A stretch of DNA of 39,039 nt from positions 1-39,039 of the forward strand of contig NZ_BAKF01000022.1 of the NCBI RefSeq assembly GCF_000614025.1, written 5' to 3'. Positions 33,925-39,039 of the stretch are shown piece after piece. The position numbers were made by a program, and so were the translations under genes. The notes beneath the pieces are model-generated. The model did not search any database. It was not told where the DNA came from and saw only the letters and a program-made list of their open reading frames with translations. Positions within the stretch are counted from its first letter, which is position 1. Each line of letters begins with the position of its first letter. Source of the stretch: Prevotella aurantiaca JCM 15754. Lineage in GTDB: Bacteria > Bacteroidota > Bacteroidia > Bacteroidales > Bacteroidaceae.

Positions 33925-35787
33925 TTATAAATTAGTTATCAAATTATAGTTTTCTTGTTCGAGCTTTTCGAGGAAGTCTTCCAAAACTTCCTTATCAACA
34001 TCGCCCATATTATATTCTCTTTCAGCATCTTTACGTATTTCATCAATCCACGTTTTTAGTGCATTGTTATAATCGTCTACGATTTGTGCTTCGATGGTTT
34101 GTGAAATATCTTTAGTGCCGTAGTGCTGATAAATAAGAAATTGTGTCCAGTTCCAAGCATTTCTGTAATATTCAGAATGTATTTTCTGGAAACGTTCATT
34201 TACGTCTTCCATATTTTCTAAACAGCCATTTTTAATATCTTCAAGAATACGTTGTTCTTCAAAATCAGGTAGAAGTAAGCCTCCTAAATCATTCCATGAA
34301 TTGAATGATTCTTGTTCTAATGGTTCATAAATCATGCCCAGGTGTTTAGCTTTCTTCAGCATTTCACCCATATAAAGATGGAGTACAACGTCGTAAAGTT
34401 GGATACCTTTATTTAAACTTGACGCTTTTATGGAAAAACCATTATATGTATAGTAGTCAGAAGCAGAACCACTTGTTTTCTTTAATGTCTTTAAGATATT
34501 TTTTCCACGAACAACTTCATTTATGGTAAAAGGTGATAACCATTCGAAATTAATGATACTCTTCTGCGAACTCTGCGGGCGTAAATCGCGTTTGGGCCAC
34601 TTTCGTATATCGCGATAAAGTCCTACTGTTGCAATATTACGTCCAGGAACTATGCAAGGTTTATCATTGTAAGCGATAATATATGAAAAAGGCAGTGCTT
34701 CTGTATTGGGATGATTTGTTATTTTACCAAAACATACAGAGAAAGAACCTATTGTTGCAGGCATAACTACATGACTTCCACTTGCAGTTTTACAACCTCT
34801 TTCTAATGTTCCATAATGCAATGGTCCCATTTTATATGCGTGGTTAGAGAAGTTTGTGCCAGAGCCTGCATTATAGAACGAATACATTCCACCAATAAGG
34901 AGTGTACTTTTATGATGCGAAACAGAGAAAGGTCCACAAAAAGCTGCACAAGCTTCACCATTTGCCATGTGAGAATTAGCAAAGAAAATACTCTGCGAAG
35001 CTGTAAATCCATTCGTAATATGGCAAGTTTCACCTATAAAGCAATCTTGTATTTTTGCACTATTGATGATACTTGAACCTTCGCTAATGATAGAATTTTC
35101 ACAGATAACCCCTGTACCAATATATACATTTGCATGTTCAGAGCTAAGAATAGTGCAATCGCAAAGTCTGCTTGCTCCCGAAATTTCGCAGTCATTATGA
35201 ATAATAGTATTTGTAATTTCCTTTGAATTTACTATCTTAACATTGTTTCCTATAGTACTAACTACTGGTGTAAGACGTGCAATTTCTTCTGAAACCAATC
35301 GGCGAATAGCATTTTTTAAGTCTTTATCCTTAAAATGTTTTACCATAAGGGCAGCAAATTGACTGCTTAATTCAGGGAACATAATAATGTTTCCGTCGCC
35401 AGCTTCGTTCAATACTGAGATAACATTACCTTGTCCATAGGTTGCACCTTCGGTTGTTTCCATAACAGAAACATTCGCAATGAGACAATCATCTCCTACT
35501 GTGTAATTGTGAATATAGTTGCCAATCTTCTCTATTAAGCAGTTATTGCCTATGGTTACATTTCTTAAAGTGGCATCATTGATACCCGAATGTTTGAAAA
35601 AACCTTTTGAAACTTCAACATTCTTTTCGAATGCACCGAGTCGAATTTCTCCGTAGAATATGACACGATGTAGGAATTTAGGCTGGAAACCATCTTCATC
35701 AACTTCAATTTTGCTCCAATCTTCAGCCCAACAGTTGTTGTTCTCAAGTGCAAATATCTCCTCATCGGTTAATGATCTGTATGCCAT
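33925..35787 (-). CDS. DUF4954 family protein (beta-helix, nucleotidyltransferase-associated type)
   Basis: A 620-residue protein starting MAYRSLTDEEIFALENNNCWAEDWSKI. Over about residues 60-290 it is built from hexapeptide-like repeats (VTIGNNCLIEKIGNYIHN, VGDDCLIANVSV, IGNNVKIVNSKEITNTIIHNDCEI, ISEGSSIINSAKIQDCFIGE), so it forms a left-handed beta-helix like acyl- or nucleotidyltransferases. A region rich in conserved Gly, His and Asn follows (about 275-380, with MANGEACAAFCGPFSVSHHKSTLLIGG and FSNHAYKMGP), then a mostly helical, charged C-terminus (about 430-620). I recognise the DUF4954 family of Bacteroidota; no function is established to my knowledge. It is 32 bases after hflX. Confidence 0.85.
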   Translation of the reverse strand: MAYRSLTDEEIFALENNNCWAEDWSKIEVDEDGFQPKFLHRVIFYGEIRLGAFEKNVEVSKGFFKHSGINDATLRNVTIGNNCLIEKIGNYIHNYTVGDDCLIANVSVMETTEGATYGQGNVISVLNEAGDGNIIMFPELSSQFAALMVKHFKDKDLKNAIRRLVSEEIARLTPVVSTIGNNVKIVNSKEITNTIIHNDCEISGASRLCDCTILSSEHANVYIGTGVICENSIISEGSSIINSAKIQDCFIGETCHITNGFTASQSIFFANSHMANGEACAAFCGPFSVSHHKSTLLIGGMYSFYNAGSGTNFSNHAYKMGPLHYGTLERGCKTASGSHVVMPATIGSFSVCFGKITNHPNTEALPFSYIIAYNDKPCIVPGRNIATVGLYRDIRKWPKRDLRPQSSQKSIINFEWLSPFTINEVVRGKNILKTLKKTSGSASDYYTYNGFSIKASSLNKGIQLYDVVLHLYMGEMLKKAKHLGMIYEPLEQESFNSWNDLGGLLLPDFEEQRILEDIKNGCLENMEDVNERFQKIHSEYYRNAWNWTQFLIYQHYGTKDISQTIEAQIVDDYNNALKTWIDEIRKDAEREYNMGDVDKEVLEDFLEKLEQENYNLITNL

Positions 35788-35819
35788 ATTTTTTCTGAAA
35801 CAATGAATAAAACGTGATA

Positions 35820-37082
35820 TTATTGCACACCTTCTTCTACGTCTGTGTAGTATAAGAAGTCGTTGTAAGGATATTTTTGTACGTGAAGTTCTTTTACCTT
35901 TTTGTATAAAACATCTCTGAACTCATCAATATTTTCTTTCTCCTTTGCAGAAATAAATAGGCAGTCATCGTGAAGTTTAGCCATCCACGTGCGTTTCAAT
36001 TCTTCAAGCGAAACGTTTTCTTTGCTCATTGGGGTCAAGTCATCTTCTTCTTTCTCTTTCCAAGTATAGTTATCAATTTTATTGAAGATTATCATTGATG
36101 GCTTTTCTGCACACTCCAAATCTTTCAAAGTTTCTGTTACCACCTGTATTTGTTCTTCAAAATCTGGGTGAGAAATATCTACGATGTGCAATAAAAGATC
36201 AGCTTCTCTTACCTCATCAAGAGTTGATTTAAATGAATCTACCAAATCTGTTGGTAGTTTACGAATAAATCCAACGGTATCTGCCAAGAGAAAAGGAAGA
36301 TTTTGCAATACAACCTTACGCACAGTTGTATCTAATGTAGCAAATAATTTGTTTTCCGCAAATACTTCGCTTTTCGCAAGAATGTTCATTATTGTTGATT
36401 TACCAACGTTAGTATAACCAACTAATGCTACACGAATAAGGCGTCCGCGATTCTTTCTTTGTGTTATTTTTTGTTTGTCAATCTCTGCCAAGCGTTGTTT
36501 TAGCAGAGTCATACGTTGTAGAATGATACGGCGGTCCATTTCTAATTGAGTTTCACCAGGACCACGTAATCCTACCGATCCTTTACCACCTCCGGAACCA
36601 GAACCTCCACCTTGTCGCTCAAGATGAGTCCAAAGTCGTTGCAAACGTGGTAACATGTAACGATATTGTGCTAATTCTACCTGTGTTTTTGCATTAGCAG
36701 TTTGTGCACGCATGGCAAAAATATCAAGAATGAGAGATGTTCTATCGAGAATCTTTACTTGAAGTTCGTTTTCAATATTTCTTAATTGTTTAGCTGACAA
36801 TTCATCGTCGAAGATTACCATTCCAATAGGCTCTTCTTCGTCTTCCTTTTCTTTAATGTATTCTTTAATTTCTTCAAGTTTTCCCTTACCAACATAGGTT
36901 GTCATGTTTGGTCCGCCGACACGTTGTGTAAAGCGTTTCACAGTAACAGCCCCTGCCGTATCAGCAAGGAACTCCAATTCGTCTAAGTATTCTTTCGTCT
37001 TAGCTTCGTCCTGTTCTTGTGTTATAAGGCCTACAAGTATGGCAGTTTCGGCTTTGACTTCCGATATAACAAATTCTTTCAT
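35820..37082 (-). CDS. hflX: Ribosome-associated GTPase HflX
   Basis: HflX binds the 50S subunit and helps split stalled ribosomes. The 420-residue protein has an N-terminal HflX domain (about 1-200), including GPNMTTYVGKGKLEEIKEYI, VIFDDELSAKQLRNIE, and the Gly-rich loop GGGSGSGGGKGSVGLRGPGETQLEMDRR. The G domain follows: G1 GYTNVGKST (222-230), G2 LFATLDTT, G3 DTVGFIRKLP, G4 NKID and G5 SAKE. The C-terminus is short (HVQKYPYNDFLYYTDVEEGVQ). It has a -7 promoter box about 30 bases upstream and heads a three-gene unit with DUF4954 and the M16 peptidase. Confidence 0.96.
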   Translation of the reverse strand: MKEFVISEVKAETAILVGLITQEQDEAKTKEYLDELEFLADTAGAVTVKRFTQRVGGPNMTTYVGKGKLEEIKEYIKEKEDEEEPIGMVIFDDELSAKQLRNIENELQVKILDRTSLILDIFAMRAQTANAKTQVELAQYRYMLPRLQRLWTHLERQGGGSGSGGGKGSVGLRGPGETQLEMDRRIILQRMTLLKQRLAEIDKQKITQRKNRGRLIRVALVGYTNVGKSTIMNILAKSEVFAENKLFATLDTTVRKVVLQNLPFLLADTVGFIRKLPTDLVDSFKSTLDEVREADLLLHIVDISHPDFEEQIQVVTETLKDLECAEKPSMIIFNKIDNYTWKEKEEDDLTPMSKENVSLEELKRTWMAKLHDDCLFISAKEKENIDEFRDVLYKKVKELHVQKYPYNDFLYYTDVEEGVQ

Positions 37083-37113
37083 TCAAAAAATAGTACTATA
37101 TATAATGTGGCTA

Positions 37114-37121
37114 CAAAGATA
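37114..37121 (-). promoter_or_regulatory. -7 promoter box for hflX-DUF4954-M16
   Basis: Minus-strand TATCTTTG matches TAnnTTTG and would start transcription near 37107, about 25 bases before the hflX ATG. A -33 box at normal spacing is not clear. Confidence 0.55.
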
Positions 37122-37226
37122 ATAAAAAGTTAAGAGTTCGAGAAAAGGGTATCAGCGTTTTTTATTTGCAATTGTTATTTTTTATAAATAATGTGCTCTT
37201 TATCGTGTCTTTATGTAGGAATAACG

Positions 37227-37234
37227 TAATTTTG
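37227..37234 (+). promoter_or_regulatory. -7 promoter box for the HPPK-like/TPR pair
   Basis: TAATTTTG matches TAnnTTTG and predicts transcription from near 37241, a leader of about 88 bases before the ATG at 37329. No clear -33 TTTG is present about 20 bases upstream. Confidence 0.4.
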
Positions 37235-37328
37235 TAGACTGAAAGGTTAAACAAATGCTACAATATTGTTAGTACAGAGAGTGTAGAAGCATTTTCGGAA
37301 GTATGTATTGACTATTATAAATACCCAA

Positions 37329-37658
37329 ATGGAGATAACAATATCGCTTGGTTCAAATACCGAGCAAGAGAAGAATTTAAAAGAGGCTTTTAAAAGATTG
37401 AAAACAGTGTTTGCTGACATAACTTTCACGCAACCACAATGGACTGAACCTGTTGGTGTTATTTCGGATAAATATTTGAATTGTTTAGCACATTTCAATA
37501 CATCGCTCCCCTTGCAAATACTAGTAGAGCAATTAAAAGAGATAGAAACTGCTATGGGCGACACACACGAAAACCATAAAAAGGGTATTGTGCTAATAGA
37601 TTTAGATGTTATAAGATATGGAGATGAGGACATTAAGAAGATTGTTTGGCTTCAATAA
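37329..37658 (+). CDS. HPPK-like (FolK-related) protein, reduced
   Basis: A 109-residue protein with the HPPK start ISLGSNTEQEKNLKEAFKRL, the pterin loop WTEPVGVISDKYLNCLAHFNT, and LQILVEQLKEIETAMGD as in folK. The signature that should read R-x2-D-x-D-I reads KKGIVLIDLDVIRYGD. The arginines are missing, though the two Asp remain (DLD). The protein stops before the PHP histidine region. The complete folK near 20.7 kb makes it likely that this copy has another role or is weakly active. I use the ATG at 37329; a TTG lies 21 bases upstream. Its end overlaps the TPR gene by about 40 bases, so the two are probably translated together. Confidence 0.75.
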   Translation: MEITISLGSNTEQEKNLKEAFKRLKTVFADITFTQPQWTEPVGVISDKYLNCLAHFNTSLPLQILVEQLKEIETAMGDTHENHKKGIVLIDLDVIRYGDEDIKKIVWLQ

Positions 37659-38547
37659 TATATACGAAAATTGTTTCTTATTAAAGTATAGACAACATCT
37701 GTGTTGCCTTTTATGTGTTATGTGCTTATCAATTTTGTCTATATCTGCACAAAATTCAGATCCCGACCCAGTACAATTAGATAAAGCAGTAGCTTATTTT
37801 AATTCAGGAAAGTACCATGAAGCATTATTAATTTTCCAGCAATTGGATAAAAGATACAAGCTAAATGATCGTTTCCGTGCTTATATAGGGTTGTGCTATT
37901 TCCATGAATGGGAATATAAAGATGCAACAAAATATCTTGATGAAGTAACCCCGCGCCTTAATATGCTTGCTCCTCACGAAAGGTCGGTATATTATTTTGC
38001 TAATGCTGAGAGCCATTTTCATTTGCAGGAATATAACTTAGCTATTCCTTTTTATGAACAAGCACTTGTAGTTTGTTATGATAATGAAAAGGGAGAAATA
38101 TATTATCGACTTGGCTTGTGCTATATGTTTGCTTCAGAGTGGGAAAAAGCGCGAGATGCTTATGTGCTTTCTGAACAATTTTTCCGTAGACACCGCACTG
38201 CAACCGATGTAGAAGCTCGATTAGTACAAGTAATAAATATGCGTAAGGGATGTCAGGCCAAGATTGACGAAAAATTGGCTGCTGATAGCATTGCACGTGC
38301 TAAGGTAATAGAAGATAGTCTACGTGCTATTGCTGCAAGTATTCCATTGGATTCTATAATTACTGAAAAACCAATTGTTTCTCAACCTGTAAAGCCGATT
38401 GTAACAACACCGAAGGTTGATGAGAAGAAGAAAACTCCAGTACCACCAATTGACGACAAACCTGCAAAACAAAAGAAAAAACAAGATGATGTTGCACCTA
38501 TCAATCTTGAAGATTTGTATAAAAACAAAGTGAAAGTCGAGGAGTAG
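37618..38547 (+). CDS. Exported tetratricopeptide-repeat protein
   Basis: A 309-residue protein. A hydrophobic signal segment (about 28-44, CCLLCVMCLSILSISAQ) lies behind an unusually long N-terminus. TPR-like repeats follow over about residues 53-190 (DKAVAYFNSGKYHEALLIFQQLDKRY, YIGLCYFHEWEYKDATKYLDEV, FANAESHFHLQEYNLAIPFYEQAL, YYRLGLCYMFASEWEKARDAYVLS). The final 80 residues are charged and Pro/Lys/Val-rich (KPIVTTPKVDEKKKTPVPP), likely a flexible linker. ATGs exist at 37618 and 37624; no good start lies nearer the signal segment, so the true start is uncertain. Such proteins serve as scaffolds in the envelope. The partner is unknown. Confidence 0.8.
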   Translation: MEMRTLRRLFGFNNIYENCFLLKYRQHLCCLLCVMCLSILSISAQNSDPDPVQLDKAVAYFNSGKYHEALLIFQQLDKRYKLNDRFRAYIGLCYFHEWEYKDATKYLDEVTPRLNMLAPHERSVYYFANAESHFHLQEYNLAIPFYEQALVVCYDNEKGEIYYRLGLCYMFASEWEKARDAYVLSEQFFRRHRTATDVEARLVQVINMRKGCQAKIDEKLAADSIARAKVIEDSLRAIAASIPLDSIITEKPIVSQPVKPIVTTPKVDEKKKTPVPPIDDKPAKQKKKQDDVAPINLEDLYKNKVKVEE

Positions 38548-38652
38548 GTTCTTAAAAAGGCGTGGATATGATATAAAAAATCGTTTGTAAAATAGGAGGC
38601 TTGGATTTCGATATTACTAATTAGAAAAGAATAATTATATTTCACTGAAAAC

Positions 38653-38746
38653 GTAATTACAAAATAAAAATTTGTAATTACGTTTTTTTATTTTGTAATT
38701 ATAATTTTTCAAACAATCTTTTTATGTCGAATTCACGTTAAATAAT
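38653..38746 (+). repeat. AT-rich phased palindromic repeat, copy 3 (best preserved)
   Basis: GTAATTAC occurs at 38653-38660 and 38674-38681 and GTAATTAT at 38695-38702; the starts are exactly 21 bases apart. The spacers are pure A/T apart from a C or G. The array is followed by TTTTTCAAACAATCTTTTTA, then TGTCGAATTCACGTTA. This tail matches copy 2 over about 36 bases. It lies in the gap between the TPR gene and the partial gene at the window end. Confidence 0.7.
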
Positions 38747-38816
38747 TTTCTGAATGACTTGTAATACTAACTTAAGTTAGTTATATTACCTAAAGATTTT
38801 AATTAACCAATTCCTT

Positions 38817-39039
38817 TTACTTTATAAGCCATGCCATACCTAAACCTATATTGGCATATTTTGACGGCTCATTAAAATTGATATCGCCATACATATTAAC
38901 TTGAAATCGTGGTGTAACCATGTAGGCAGCTCCAATTTCGCTCATAAAATTAAAATGGCTTGAACGTCCTGATTTTGCCCAATCTTCCTGTTTCTGTGAA
39001 TTATATAGTCCTCCCTTAAAAACAATATTTCAGCATAAA
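38817..39039 (-). CDS. C-terminal fragment of a probable outer-membrane beta-barrel protein
   Basis: The minus strand reads about 70 residues up to the TAA at 38819-38817: alternating strands such as FNFMSEIGAAYMVTPRFQVNMYGDINFN and a final strand KYANIGLGMAWLIK. The alternating pattern and short turns suit the last strands of a beta-barrel, but the terminal residue is Lys rather than the usual Phe. The frame meets a TGA at 39032-39030. The adjacent frame reads YAEILF just before an A5 run (39018-39022), so one extra base there would keep the gene open to the edge. The gene is cut by the window, and the family is not recognised. Confidence 0.5.

Noticed and set aside
38653..38702. CRISPR array in the phased repeats
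   Set aside because: The repeated core is only 8 bases, with 13-base low-complexity spacers and no cas genes.
1..39039. tRNA, rRNA, insertion sequences, prophage or integrase genes
   Set aside because: I looked on both strands for cloverleaf-like CCA ends, transposase motifs and long terminal inverted repeats and saw none that I could support.

Overview
This window looks like the chromosome of a Bacteroidota bacterium, most likely Prevotella or a close relative. The evidence is AT-rich DNA, repeated matches to the Bacteroidota promoter (a -33 TTTG and a -7 TAnnTTTG), and lineage-typical families: GldH, DUF3098, DUF4834, DUF4954, a 287-residue RpoD-type sigma factor, a long RicT/PSP1 protein and the short Psd form. 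I see no rRNA, tRNA, insertion sequence, prophage or CRISPR array.

Layout. 1-1.9 kb: phospholipid operon psd-pssA-DUF4834 (minus). 2.0-6.1 kb: dnaE and trxA (plus), with dnaE divergent from psd and both driven by canonical promoters. 6.2-13.5 kb: tripartite RND efflux operon whose last gene is lpxA (minus). 13.6-16.6 kb: a CCA-adding-enzyme-like tRNA nucleotidyltransferase and a radical SAM enzyme, separated by about 720 bp of non-coding DNA with strong palindromes. 16.7-21.1 kb: tight plus-strand operon ftsX-DUF3098-uppP-truB-queA-folK, linking division and wall-lipid recycling with tRNA modification and folate synthesis. 21.2-24.4 kb: a sigma factor followed by a small exported protein, an HprK-like kinase, an S26-type Ser/His peptidase and a PqqD-like peptide-binding protein. 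This is the most system-like and least understood part of the window. 24.5-27.5 kb: holB-ricT-gldH. 27.7-28.7 kb: two low-GC immunity-like genes (Imm26-like and SUKH) with no toxin beside them. 29.2-37.1 kb: hflX-DUF4954-M16 peptidase, then class I fumarase behind a terminator-like hairpin. 37.3-39.0 kb: a reduced HPPK paralogue, a TPR exported protein and the C-terminal end of a probable outer-membrane barrel protein.

Two conserved genes, psd and dnaE, are split by apparent single-base losses, and the last gene at the window edge may have a third. All three sit in short homopolymers, which points to sequence error more than biology. Three intergenic sites carry one AT-rich repeat family: GTAATTAC-like palindromes exactly 21 bp apart next to a conserved tail. 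I found no description of this family from memory, and I consider it and the sigma/kinase/peptidase/PqqD cassette the best candidates for follow-up.
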